This document shows, in pieces, positions 49,358-57,524 of a stretch of 64,000 nucleotides of DNA. The notes beneath the pieces are model-generated. The model worked only from the letters and a program-made list of their open reading frames with translations, ran no database searches and was not told the origin of the DNA. The translations under genes were made by a program, and so were the position numbers. Within the stretch, counting starts at the first letter, position 1. The number at the start of each line of letters is the position of its first letter. The DNA is from JBBRVW01 sp963784645 (GTDB lineage: Bacteria; Actinomycetota; Actinomycetes; JACCUZ01): NCBI GenBank assembly GCA_963784645.1, contig CAWARY010000003.1:1-64000 (forward strand), given 5' to 3'.

Positions 49358-50107
49358 TCAGGCATGATCATCCCGGGCATCGTCGCCTCCGGTGACATCG
49401 AGGCGGAGCCCACCGGTCACCACGTCGCGCGCGACATCAGCGAGGTTGCGGTCGTGGGAGAAAGCGTACGCCCGAAGCACGACCAGCGCCTCGACGAGCG
49501 TGACAGCCAACTGCACCATCACCATGCCCTGCGCCTGGTACAGCTCGAACCGGTACTCGAAGACCTCGTCGAGCCCGTCCGCCGCCGTGCCGGGCGCAGC
49601 CTGCGCCTGACCGTCCAGCAGCATCGTCGTCGCCACGTCGGCGAACGTCAGCGCCTGCGCCAGCTGCGGCGCACTCAACATGCCCGTGCTGCGCCGGTAC
49701 ACGTCCAGCACGCCCAGCCGTGCCGCGCCCACCTGCAGGGGGAAGGCGAACGCGGCCCGCAGACCCTCCCGGGACGCGGCCGGGCCGTACGCCGGCCAGC
49801 GAGCCGACCCGCCCGCCCCCATGTCGGGCTCGAGGACGGGCCGCCGGGAGCGGAAGGCGTCGATGCACGGCCCCTCCCCGAGGGTGAACTGCAGCTCGTC
49901 GATCCGCTCGCTGGCCGCGTCCGAGGCCGCTGCCACTCCGCGCACCCCCTCGCCGCTCATCAGGCTCACACCGGCCCCCCACGCCGGCAGCGACCTCACG
50001 GCCGCGGTGCACAGCCGGCGCAGGGCACCCGCGGTGCCGTGCGGGTCACCGGGCAGCGTCGGCTCTGCGGCCACCAGCGCGTGCACCGCGTCCCGGTCGG
50101 TCGTCAT
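49358..50107 (-). CDS. GAF and ANTAR domain regulator (degenerate ANTAR)
   Basis: 249-residue paralogue of the neighbouring GAF-ANTAR protein. GAF part: FTLGEGPCIDAFRSRRPVLEPD and AFAFPLQVGAARLGVLDVYR. The C-terminal helix set reads YQAQGMVMVQLAVTLVEALVVLRAYAFSHDRNLADVAR, where several ANTAR consensus residues (AKG, S/A) differ, so RNA binding may be altered. ATG 50107 is the first plausible start; the longer frame upstream is unsupported. Same strand as the other GAF-ANTAR gene with a 51-nt gap. Confidence 0.8.
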   Translation of the reverse strand: MTTDRDAVHALVAAEPTLPGDPHGTAGALRRLCTAAVRSLPAWGAGVSLMSGEGVRGVAAASDAASERIDELQFTLGEGPCIDAFRSRRPVLEPDMGAGGSARWPAYGPAASREGLRAAFAFPLQVGAARLGVLDVYRRSTGMLSAPQLAQALTFADVATTMLLDGQAQAAPGTAADGLDEVFEYRFELYQAQGMVMVQLAVTLVEALVVLRAYAFSHDRNLADVARDVVTGGLRLDVTGGDDARDDHA

Positions 50108-50413
50108 GGCCACGAGGCACGGACGCGAGCCCGATCGGAGCACGCGCCACCGGTGCCCGGCACGTCCCGACGACAACGGCCCGCGGGCGGGGATTCGAGC
50201 ATCGGGCCCGTCACGACGACACCTTCCGCGGCTCGGACGACCTGCCGGGTCCTGGGCAGCGGAACTCTCCTGCAGGTGACAGTACGCCGGTCGCCGCGAG
50301 CGAGCAGCCCCTCAGCCGGCGTAGCCGAGGTCCGCCCGGTCGTCGGCGGTCATCGATCCGGACGCCGGGCCAGGAGTCGCGGCGGTGTCCGCGCCGTTGC
50401 CCCTGCGCGCCCG
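50108..50413. other. Intergenic region, no gene recognised
   Basis: About 305 nt between crcB and the GAF-ANTAR gene. It should hold the promoter for the GAF-ANTAR unit; no RNA structure or ORF of credible type was found. Confidence 0.5.
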
Positions 50414-50788
50414 TCAGCCGACCAGCGCCGAGCCCAGCGACCAGCCGGCGGCGCAGGCGGCCAGGCCCGCGGCGACGCTGAGCACGAGACCGGCTATCGC
50501 GGCCCGGGTCGCGGCCTCCTCGACCAGCCGGATGGTCTCGAACGAGAACGTCGAGAACGTCGTCAGTGCACCGCAGAAGCCGGTGCCGAGCAGGCTCAGC
50601 AGCCAGGCCGGGCCGTCGGAGCCGGCCACTCCGCCGGCGACCAGGCCGAGGACGAGGCACCCGGTCACGTTGACGGTGAGGGTCCCCCACGGGAAGGTCG
50701 AGGCGTGCCGGGACTGCACCCAGCGGTCCAGCAGGTAGCGGCTCGGCGCCCCGACCGCACCGCCCAGCAGCACGAGCAGCACCGTCAC
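50414..50788 (-). CDS. crcB: Fluoride channel CrcB/FluC
   Basis: 124-residue membrane protein forming half of a dual-topology fluoride channel. Four helices; signature GGAVGAPSRYLLDRWV near the N-terminus, FPWGTLTVNVTGCLVLG, and GFCGALTTFSTFSFETIRL, the pore-lining TTFST segment. GTG 50788 overlaps the upstream crcB stop by 4 nt, so the two subunits are made together; pairs of crcB genes are typical of heterodimeric channels. No fluoride riboswitch was recognised upstream. Confidence 0.92.
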   Translation of the reverse strand: MTVLLVLLGGAVGAPSRYLLDRWVQSRHASTFPWGTLTVNVTGCLVLGLVAGGVAGSDGPAWLLSLLGTGFCGALTTFSTFSFETIRLVEEAATRAAIAGLVLSVAAGLAACAAGWSLGSALVG

Positions 50789-51225
50789 CGGACCACCCGC
50801 CGGGTGACGCGCAGGCCGGCCAGGCAGCCGAGCAGCCCGAGGACCAGGGAGCCCCCGACGTACAGCACGGCGGTCCCGACCCGGTCGCTCGCGAGCAGGG
50901 TGCGGGTGTCCAGCGCGTACGTCGAGAACGTCGTCCAGCCGCCCAGCAGCCCCACCCCGGCGAACGGCCGCAGGTACCGGGACGCCGGCCGGACCTCGAC
51001 GACGAGCACCATGAGCACCCCGAGCGCGAGGCTGCCGGACACGTTCTCGGTGAGAGTCGCCCACGGGAACGCGGTCGGGGCGGACCCGGCCGCCTCGCCC
51101 AGCCCCCACCGCGCGAGGCTGCCCAGCGCACCCCCCGCGGCGACGACGGCGAGGACGTCCCAGCCCGCAACCGGGTCGTGCGCGTCGACGTCCGGATCGA
51201 CCGGGAGGTCGTGGTCGGCGCTCAC
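50785..51225 (-). CDS. crcB: Fluoride channel CrcB/FluC, first subunit
   Basis: 146-residue partner channel subunit with an extra acidic N-terminus (DHDLPVDPDVDAHDPVAGWD). Core signatures: GGALGSLARWGLGEAAG, FPWATLTENVSGSLALGV, and GVGLLGGWTTFSTYALDTRTL. The pore segment TTFST is intact. GTG 51225 follows no strong Shine-Dalgarno; upstream in-frame codons reach into the region divergent from the GAF-EAL gene, so the shorter form is preferred. Operon with the second crcB (GTGA overlap). Confidence 0.9.
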   Translation of the reverse strand: MSADHDLPVDPDVDAHDPVAGWDVLAVVAAGGALGSLARWGLGEAAGSAPTAFPWATLTENVSGSLALGVLMVLVVEVRPASRYLRPFAGVGLLGGWTTFSTYALDTRTLLASDRVGTAVLYVGGSLVLGLLGCLAGLRVTRRVVR

Positions 51226-51380
51226 CGGCGGCAGTCTGCCGCACCCCGTGCGCCGGTCCGGCCGAACGGATGACCCGGGCCAGGTGAAGATCCACCCCTC
51301 ATCTGCCGATGCAGCACCGGGGCGACCGCGGGTACCGACGCCACGCGGAGCACCCCGACGTCCCCGAGGAGGTCCCGGCG

Positions 51381-52625
51381 ATGGCCAGGCAGCGGACTGC
51401 AACCGAGGAGCAGATCGCCGAGCTGTTGCGCACGGCCAAGGACGGGCTCAACCTCTCCGTGGCCTTCCTCTCCCGCCTGGACGGGACGACCCAGCACCTC
51501 GAGGTCGTCGACTCCTCGGTGCCGTTCCTCTTCCGGGAGGGCGCGACCCAGCCGCAGGACACCACCTTCTGCCAGGCGATCCTCGACGGCCGGCTGCCGG
51601 CCGTCATCCCCGACGTGCGCACGCACCCCGAGGCGATGCGTCTTCCCGCGGCACGGGTGCCGCGGATCCGCAGCTACGTCTCCGTCCCGGTCGTGCTCAG
51701 CAACGGTGAGCTCTACGGCACGTTCTGCGCCGCGGGCCTGACCACGGACAAGGCACTCTCCAAGCGCGACAAGGCGCTGATGGAGGTCCTGGCGCGAGCC
51801 GCCTCGGTCATCATCGAGCCGGACGTGCGGGAGACGGCCCGCCGCGACGAGGTCGAGCGGCGACTCGTCCCGCTGATGGCAGCGGGCGGCCCGGTTGTCG
51901 TGCTGCAGCCGATCGTCGAGCTCGCCACCTCCGACCGGGTCGGCGCCGAGGCGCTCAGCCGGTTCCCCCAGGACTGGGGCAAGGCCCCGGACGTCGTGTT
52001 CCACGAGGCTCACACCGTCGGCCGCGGGCACCGCCTCGAGCTGCTCGCTCTCGAGCGGGCGGCCGAGCACCTCGAGGTGGTCGACGGCTACGTCTCGATG
52101 AACGTCTCACCCGCCACGCTGCTGACGCCGGAGTGCGGCCGGCTGCTCGCCCGCCTGCCGCTCGGCCGGGTCCTGCTCGAGCTCTCCGAGCACGACCAGG
52201 TCGTGGACTACGACACGATGCTGGCGGTGCTGCGGCCGCTGCGCGAGGCCGGGATGCGGCTGGCCATCGACGACGTGGGCGCCGGCTTCTCGTCGTTGCG
52301 CCACATCGTGCTCACGACGCCGGACGTCATCAAGCTGGACCGGACGATCGTCGACGGGGTGGCCCACGACCCGGTGCTGCGCAGCCTGGTCAGCTCCATG
52401 GTCGACTTCGCCCGCGGCTGCGACGCCTCGGTCGTGGCCGAGGGCGTGGAGACGGCGCAGGACGCCGAGACACTGCTCGCCTGCGGTGTCGACCACGGCC
52501 AGGGCTGGCACTTCGGCCGGCCGGGCCCAGCCTCCGACCTCTCGCCGGTCCCGCTGCGCGAGCAACTGTCCGCGCGGCGGGACGACGAGGTCACTTCACG
52601 CCGAGCAGCTGCTCCAGCGGGTTGA
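51381..52625 (+). CDS. GAF-EAL cyclic di-GMP phosphodiesterase
   Basis: 414-residue protein: a GAF domain (about 10-150) and an EAL domain (about 165-395). The catalytic set appears complete: E190 of the EAL signature (GAEALSR), N241, E268 region (LLELSEH), D297/D298 in AIDDVGAGFSSLR, K318 in VIKLD, E354 in AEGVET, and Q374 in HGQGWHFGRP. It should hydrolyse c-di-GMP to pGpG, opposing the GGDEF protein at 16770. ATG 51381 has a GAGGAGG Shine-Dalgarno 8 nt upstream. Its last 35 nt overlap the convergent permease gene. Confidence 0.9.
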   Translation: MARQRTATEEQIAELLRTAKDGLNLSVAFLSRLDGTTQHLEVVDSSVPFLFREGATQPQDTTFCQAILDGRLPAVIPDVRTHPEAMRLPAARVPRIRSYVSVPVVLSNGELYGTFCAAGLTTDKALSKRDKALMEVLARAASVIIEPDVRETARRDEVERRLVPLMAAGGPVVVLQPIVELATSDRVGAEALSRFPQDWGKAPDVVFHEAHTVGRGHRLELLALERAAEHLEVVDGYVSMNVSPATLLTPECGRLLARLPLGRVLLELSEHDQVVDYDTMLAVLRPLREAGMRLAIDDVGAGFSSLRHIVLTTPDVIKLDRTIVDGVAHDPVLRSLVSSMVDFARGCDASVVAEGVETAQDAETLLACGVDHGQGWHFGRPGPASDLSPVPLREQLSARRDDEVTSRRAAAPAG

Positions 52626-54093
52626 TCGCGAAGTAGAGAACGAACATCGCCGCGACCCCCCAGAGCAGCGGGTGGATCTGGGCGGCCTTGCCGCGCACCA
52701 GCTTGATGATGACGTAGGTGACGAACCCGGCGCCGATGCCGACGGTGATCGAGTAGGTGAAGGGCATCAGGATGATCGTGAGGAACGCCGGGATGGCGAT
52801 CTCCACGTCGTCCCAGTCGATGCCGCGGACCTGCATCATCATCAGGAAGCCGACCACCACCAGGGCCGGCGTCGCCGCCTCGTAGGGCACGATCTTCACC
52901 AGCGGTGACAGGAAGGTCGCGAAGAGGAACAGCACGCCGGTGACGACGCTGGCCAGCCCCGTGCGGGCGCCCTCCCCGACGCCTGAAGCCGACTCGATGT
53001 AGGACGTGTTGCTGGACACCGAGGCAGCGCCACCGGCCGCCGCCCCGATCGAGTCGACGATGAGGATCCGCTGCGCGTTCACCGGCGACCCGGTCTCGTC
53101 GAGCAGCCCGGCCTCGGCCCCGATCGCCGTCATCGTCCCCATGGTGTCGAAGAAGTCGGCCAGCAGCAGGGTGAAGACGAACAGCACCGCGGCCACGAAG
53201 CCCACCCGGTCCCACGAGCCCAGCAGGCTGAAGTCACCGAGCAGACCGAAGTCAGGGGTCTCGACCACCTTGTCCGGGAAGACCGGGACGTTGAGGCCCC
53301 AGCCGTGCGGGTTGATCTTTCCCGGCGCGATGAAGCTCGGCCCGATGTCGGCGATCGACTCGATCAGCACCGCGAGCACCGTCGCCCCGACGATGCCGAT
53401 GAGGATCGCGCCCTTCACCTTGCGCACCATCATCACGATGATCGCGATCAGCCCGATCACGAACACGAGGGTCGGCCAGCCGGCCAGCTCGCCGTTGGCA
53501 CCGAAACCCACCGGGACCGGCGTCCCGGCAGCGTCGGCGTTGCGCCGCACGACGCCGGCGTCGACCAGCCCGATGAAGGCGATGAACAGTCCGATGCCCA
53601 CGCTGATCGCGACCTTCAGCGCCGGGGGCACGGCATGGAAGACGGCCTTGCGGAAGCCGGTGAGCACCAGGACCAGGATGATCAGACCCTCGAGGACGAC
53701 CAGCCCCATCGCGTCCGCCCAGCTCATCTCCGAGGCGATCGAGAAGGCGACGAAGGCGTTCAGGCCCAGACCCGTGGCCAGCGCGAGCGGGAAGTTCGCC
53801 ACCACGCCCATGAGGATGGTCAGCACACCGGCGACCAGGGCGGTCGCCGCCGCGACGAGAGCCAGGTCGGGGACGTCGCCGCCACCGAGGAACTTGCCGT
53901 CGGCGTCGGGGACCGTGCCGATGATGAGCGGGTTCAGCACCACGATGTAGGCCATCGTGAAGAACGTCACGACGCCACCGCGGATCTCGCGACTCACGGT
54001 CGAGCCGCGCTCGGTGATGCGGAAGAAGCCGTCGACCCCGGTGGTGGACCGGGGCGCGTCTGGACGGGGCGGGGCCTCGGAGGAGGCGGACAT
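52591..54093 (-). CDS. NCS2-family purine permease (AzgA-like)
   Basis: 500-residue membrane transporter of the AzgA/adenine-guanine-hypoxanthine branch of NCS2, probably a proton symporter. About thirteen helices; FFTMAYIVVLNPLI, GLGLNAFVAFS, DFFDTMGTMTAIGAEAGLLD, and SVSSNTSYIESASGVGEGARTGL match. ATG 54093. In actinobacteria this permease often sits beside a DUF2530 gene, as here (divergent, 54254). Role in purine salvage is inferred. Confidence 0.92.
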   Translation of the reverse strand: MSASSEAPPRPDAPRSTTGVDGFFRITERGSTVSREIRGGVVTFFTMAYIVVLNPLIIGTVPDADGKFLGGGDVPDLALVAAATALVAGVLTILMGVVANFPLALATGLGLNAFVAFSIASEMSWADAMGLVVLEGLIILVLVLTGFRKAVFHAVPPALKVAISVGIGLFIAFIGLVDAGVVRRNADAAGTPVPVGFGANGELAGWPTLVFVIGLIAIIVMMVRKVKGAILIGIVGATVLAVLIESIADIGPSFIAPGKINPHGWGLNVPVFPDKVVETPDFGLLGDFSLLGSWDRVGFVAAVLFVFTLLLADFFDTMGTMTAIGAEAGLLDETGSPVNAQRILIVDSIGAAAGGAASVSSNTSYIESASGVGEGARTGLASVVTGVLFLFATFLSPLVKIVPYEAATPALVVVGFLMMMQVRGIDWDDVEIAIPAFLTIILMPFTYSITVGIGAGFVTYVIIKLVRGKAAQIHPLLWGVAAMFVLYFAINPLEQLLGVK

Positions 54094-54241
54094 CGGACCT
54101 CGCAGGGTGAGGGAGGGACACGGTCGGCGCCTCGGTAGGAACAGCGCCGGAGTCAGAGCGCTGGCGGACAGAGTGCCAGAGGGTGCCCCCCTGCGGGGCC
54201 GGATCGGGACGTCCCGACGGCTCGTGTCGCCGCGGCGCCAC

Positions 54242-54247
54242 TAGCCT
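54242..54247 (+). promoter_or_regulatory. Leaderless -10 box for DUF2530 gene
   Basis: TAGCCT, 6 nt before the GTG at 54254. Confidence 0.5.
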
Positions 54248-54253
54248 GAACCG

Positions 54254-54532
54254 GTGAGCGCATCCCGCAGGCCGGCGCCGGAGCCCCTGGAGACCGACGA
54301 GGTCCGCGTGGTGACCGTCGGCACCGTGCTGTTCGCTCTGGGAGTCGTCCTGACGGTGGCGTTCCACGGACGGCTCGCGGACGACGGGCGCGGCGACTGG
54401 GTGTGGATCATGGTATGCGGCGTGTTCCTGGGCCTGGTCGGACTCCGCACGGTCCGCAGACGTCGGGACGCCGTGCGCCGCGAGTCAGCAGACGACCCAT
54501 CCGCCCGGGGGACAGGTCCGAACCCAGGTTGA
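54254..54532 (+). CDS. DUF2530 membrane protein
   Basis: 92-residue protein with two transmembrane helices: PLETDEVRVVTVGTVLFALGV and VWIMVCGVFLGLVGLRTVRRRR, the DUF2530 pattern. Function unknown. The GTG 54254 start follows a leaderless TAGCCT box. Divergent from the NCS2 permease, a common actinobacterial pairing. Confidence 0.85.
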   Translation: MSASRRPAPEPLETDEVRVVTVGTVLFALGVVLTVAFHGRLADDGRGDWVWIMVCGVFLGLVGLRTVRRRRDAVRRESADDPSARGTGPNPG

Positions 54533-54594
54533 CCGACCGCCGCACCGGCGGTCTCTCGACCGGCCTCCCCGGCCGCGGAAGGGATCACTGCCTC

Positions 54595-55005
54595 ATGTCT
54601 GGTTCTCCGAACCGCCTCGTCGCCACCGTCTTCGGCGCCATCTACCTGCTCGTCGGCCTGCTCGGCTTCGCGGTCACCGGCTTCTCGAACTTCGCGGGCA
54701 CGAACACCGGTGACAACCTGATCATCTTCGAGGTCAACCCGCTGCACAACATCGTCCACCTCGCCATCGGCGCGCTCCTGCTCGTCAGCAGCAAGGCCGT
54801 CGCGACCGCCAAGGGCTCCAACACGGCCGTCGGCGCGGTGTACCTGCTCGTCGGCATCCTCGGCCTGTTCCTGATCGGCACCAGCGCCAACATCCTGTCG
54901 CTGAACGGCGCGGACAACGTGCTGCACTTCGCCAGCGCCATCGTGCTGCTGGGCGTCGGGCTCTCGCAGGACAAGAACGTGCGCGGCAACGTCCCGGTCG
55001 GGTGA
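54595..55005 (+). CDS. DUF4383 membrane protein
   Basis: 136-residue protein with four helices: LVATVFGAIYLLVGLLGFAVTG, NPLHNIVHLAIGALLLVSS, and VGAVYLLVGILGLFLIG followed by NVLHFASAIVLLGVGL. The repeated HNIVHL/VLHFAS pattern is typical of DUF4383, whose function is unknown. ATG 54595 has GGAAGGGA about 10 nt upstream. The next ORF begins right after its stop. Confidence 0.85.
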   Translation: MSGSPNRLVATVFGAIYLLVGLLGFAVTGFSNFAGTNTGDNLIIFEVNPLHNIVHLAIGALLLVSSKAVATAKGSNTAVGAVYLLVGILGLFLIGTSANILSLNGADNVLHFASAIVLLGVGLSQDKNVRGNVPVG

Positions 55006-55037
55006 CGAGCACCTCACTCGAGGACTACCGTCGCGGC

Positions 55038-55568
55038 ATGACCCGGACCAACGGGCTCGGCCGCGAGGACGTGGCCCGGTGCTGGGCGGGGTTCGCCTCG
55101 CTCGGCGCCGGGCTCGTCCATCTCGCGGTGGTCCAGGAGCACTGGGACGAGTGGTGGGTGTTCGGCGGGTTCTTCGCCGTCCTCGGCATCGCCCAGATCC
55201 TGTGGGCGGTGGCCGCGCTGGCCATGGACGAGCCCCCGCTGCTCCGGACCGTCGCCCTCGGCAACCTGGCTGTCGTCGCGCTCTGGGCCGTGACCCGCAC
55301 CGTCGGGCTGCCCGTCGGGCCGGACACCTGGACGCCTGAGGCGGCCGGCCGGGCCGACGTGCTCACCGGCGTGCTGGAGCTGGCCGTCGTCGCCACCCTG
55401 GTGGTCGCGGCCCGCCTTGCCGCCAGTCCGGAGACCGGGCGTCGTCCGGTCGGGAAGTTCGTTGCCCTGCTGTTCGCCGGTGCGCTCGTGGTGTCCGCGC
55501 TGACGACGCCGGCGCTGGCAGCGACGCCGTCCGGCGGGCAGGCGCACGGTCACGGCGAGAGCCGCTAG
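55038..55568 (+). CDS. Membrane protein of unknown function
   Basis: 176-residue protein with about five hydrophobic segments (AGFASLGAGLVHLAVV, VFGGFFAVLGIAQILWAVAALA, LLRTVALGNLAVVALWAV, GVLELAVVATLVVAARL, and a C-terminal VALLFAGALVVSALTTPALA) and a His-rich end (GQAHGHGESR). ATG 55038 is preceded at 6 nt by TACCGT, a leaderless signal; a GTG at 55002 that overlaps the previous stop (GTGA) would add 12 residues and is the alternative. The GLVHLAV and EHWDEWWVFGGFF parts suggest a heme/quinone-associated membrane protein, but this is weak. Confidence 0.6.
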   Translation: MTRTNGLGREDVARCWAGFASLGAGLVHLAVVQEHWDEWWVFGGFFAVLGIAQILWAVAALAMDEPPLLRTVALGNLAVVALWAVTRTVGLPVGPDTWTPEAAGRADVLTGVLELAVVATLVVAARLAASPETGRRPVGKFVALLFAGALVVSALTTPALAATPSGGQAHGHGESR

Positions 55569-55697
55569 GTCGGGCGCCTGCGGGCAGGACTCCTCGCGCC
55601 GAGATCGCCCCCTGGTGCAACCGGACGTCAGGCTCGAGGGTCATGCCTACCAGGGAGTCGCGGACGAGCCGCGCCGCCACCGGACCAGGAGACCATC

Positions 55698-56534
55698 GTG
55701 CTGCCGAACCCCCGACGCGCCCTCACCCTCGCCGGCCTGGCGCTGGTCACCGCCCTCGTACCTGTGGCCGGCAACGCGGCGCCGGCCGCCGCGGCCGGCA
55801 CGCCGAGTGCCATGTCCGTGGTCCGCGGGATGGCCGACGCGGGGGTCCGGCTCACCCAGCGGCGTGCCGAGGGCCCCGACGCCGTCGTCGCCGACGGCCT
55901 CTGCACGCACCTCGCCGAGGGTGGCTGCGTGCGGGCGGTCATCACCAAGGACGCCGACCTGATGCTCTTCGACACCGCGCGGCACGCCGCGGACTTCGCC
56001 GGCTGCGGCGACGACCGGTCCACCCGGCTCGGCCGGCTCACCGTGTCCTTCGGCGCCCCGCTGCGCGTCGCCGAGTCCCGGCATGCGCGCTATGTCGAGG
56101 TCGTGCGCCGCTTCCGCGCCCACCACCCGGCGGCGAAGAACGACCTGGCCCGCATCCAGCAGGCCCTGATGCGCCACGGCCAGCCCATGCGGGACGCGCA
56201 CGCGGAAGAGGCCGAGACCCGCCCGGGTCTCGCCACGGGCATCCCGGGCGCGGTCGACATGGCCTCGACCCGGCAGGTCGACGTCCTCGTGTTCGGCACC
56301 CGGCAGGCCGCCCAGGAGTACGCCGGTGCCGCCGACGACCAGGTCTACCGCCGGGGCCGGGTGGTGCTCTCCTTCGGCAACCCGGCGCTGCTGGGGGGCG
56401 GTCGGCAGGCTGCTTACGCCGCGGCCCTGCGACACGCGACGGCGACTCCCGGCCAGGCGTTCGCCTCAGGCCGGTCGGCCCCCGTCGCCCGCGGCCCGGT
56501 GACGTCCCCGGCCGGCACCGGCTGCGGCGGCTGA
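55698..56534 (+). CDS. Secreted protein with two similar domains
   Basis: 278-residue exported protein with a signal peptide (LTLAGLALVTALVPVAGNAAPAAAA). Two tandem segments are alike: DADLMLFDTARHAADFAG...LTVSFGAPLR and QVDVLVFGTRQAAQEYAG...VVLSFGNPAL, each ending in a V-x-S-F-G-x-P strand, which suggests an internal duplication. Four cysteines lie outside or between them. Function unknown. GTG 55698 has AGGAGA 6 nt upstream. It converges with the DUF3027 gene. Confidence 0.7.
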   Translation: MLPNPRRALTLAGLALVTALVPVAGNAAPAAAAGTPSAMSVVRGMADAGVRLTQRRAEGPDAVVADGLCTHLAEGGCVRAVITKDADLMLFDTARHAADFAGCGDDRSTRLGRLTVSFGAPLRVAESRHARYVEVVRRFRAHHPAAKNDLARIQQALMRHGQPMRDAHAEEAETRPGLATGIPGAVDMASTRQVDVLVFGTRQAAQEYAGAADDQVYRRGRVVLSFGNPALLGGGRQAAYAAALRHATATPGQAFASGRSAPVARGPVTSPAGTGCGG

Positions 56535-56549
56535 GCCGTAGCGCGGCTC
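56533..56549. terminator. Short hairpin between convergent genes
   Basis: GAGCCG and CGGCTC around a 5-nt loop, overlapping the stop of the secreted-protein gene and 9 nt before the stop of the DUF3027 gene. Confidence 0.35.
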
Positions 56550-56557
56550 CCTGAGGG

Positions 56558-57430
56558 TCAGGGGGTCGGGTCGGTGCCTTCCGTGCCGTCGGTGCCGTCG
56601 GTGCCTTCGGTGCCGTTCGCGGGGTGTAGCTCGACCAGGTCGAGATCGACCTCGTCGCCGAACGGCGGGGCCACCTCGACCGGGGACGGCAGCTCGGCCA
56701 CCTCGGAGTGCGCGCCGCAGCCGTGGTCGTAGGACACGACCCGGCCGTCGCTCGGCGACATCGCGTTGGCGCAGACCCCGAAGACCCGGCGCAGGGAGCC
56801 GCCGAGGGCCAGCAGGAAGCCGCAGGTCGAGCACTGCGCCGGCGCGGCCTCGGCGAGGGCGGCGGTCGGTCCGTTGTCGCCGGCGTACCAGCGGTCGACG
56901 GCCTCGTCGCGTCCGATCGGCGAGAGCACGCGGACCCGGCCGAGGCCGAGCTCCCAGACCGCGACCCGGTCGGCGTCGTCGTCGGCGGGGCTGGCGTCAG
57001 GGTCGGCGGGCGCGCGGCCGGCCTGACCGGTGGACTGGTAGCCCGGCTCGAGGCGGACGTCGTCGGGGTCGCTGGCGAGCAGGTCGCCGACACCGAGGTC
57101 GCCGGGGGCGAGCCGCTCGGACCACGGCAGCCAGTCCTGGGCGAGCATCGCGTCGTCGCCCGGCAGGAGCACCGCCTCGCAGACGGTGACGGTGCGGCCG
57201 CGCGGGACCCGGGCCACGGTGACGGCCCACTGCCAGCCGCGGTACGCCGGGTCGGCGCACTCGAAGCGGTGGGTCGCGAGCCGCTCGTCCTCGAGGTCGA
57301 CAGCGACGTGCTCGCCGACATGCTCCGGACGGGATGCGATCTCGACAGCCGCCGCGCGGGCCTCCTCGACGGCGCCCGTGAGGACGGCGTCGGTGGCGGG
57401 ACGGCGGGTGGTGGCAGTGGTCACGGTCAC
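56558..57430 (-). CDS. DUF3027 protein
   Basis: 290-residue cytosolic protein of the DUF3027 family, which is restricted to actinobacteria and of unknown function. A conserved WQWAVTVARVPRGRTVTVCE region and a cysteine-rich part with CSTCGFLLALGGSLRRVFGVCAN and HGCGAHSE suggest one zinc site. The C-terminal 30 residues are Thr/Gly/Glu repeats (GTEGTDGTDGTEG) encoded by a GTGCCGTCG-type triplet run. GTG 57430 has GGGAGGA close upstream; GTG 57424 and ATG 57442 are alternatives. Divergent from the MFS gene at 57525, a common association for this family. Confidence 0.85.
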   Translation of the reverse strand: MTVTTATTRRPATDAVLTGAVEEARAAAVEIASRPEHVGEHVAVDLEDERLATHRFECADPAYRGWQWAVTVARVPRGRTVTVCEAVLLPGDDAMLAQDWLPWSERLAPGDLGVGDLLASDPDDVRLEPGYQSTGQAGRAPADPDASPADDDADRVAVWELGLGRVRVLSPIGRDEAVDRWYAGDNGPTAALAEAAPAQCSTCGFLLALGGSLRRVFGVCANAMSPSDGRVVSYDHGCGAHSEVAELPSPVEVAPPFGDEVDLDLVELHPANGTEGTDGTDGTEGTDPTP

Positions 57431-57524
57431 CGATCCTCCCATCCCGGCCGGTGTGCCGCGAACCAGCGACGACGCGAACGAGCAGACTGGCCGGCAGCGC
57501 CGGTGGGACGGGCAGGATGGAGGG

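Noticed and set aside
51226..51380. Fluoride riboswitch before crcB
   Set aside because: The expected crcB-motif core segments (GGCGAUGG-like with ACCGCC and GAUGACGCC) are not present in the leader.
48413..51709. 1098-codon plus-strand ORF
   Set aside because: Passes antisense through five credible minus-strand genes and has no recognisable domain.
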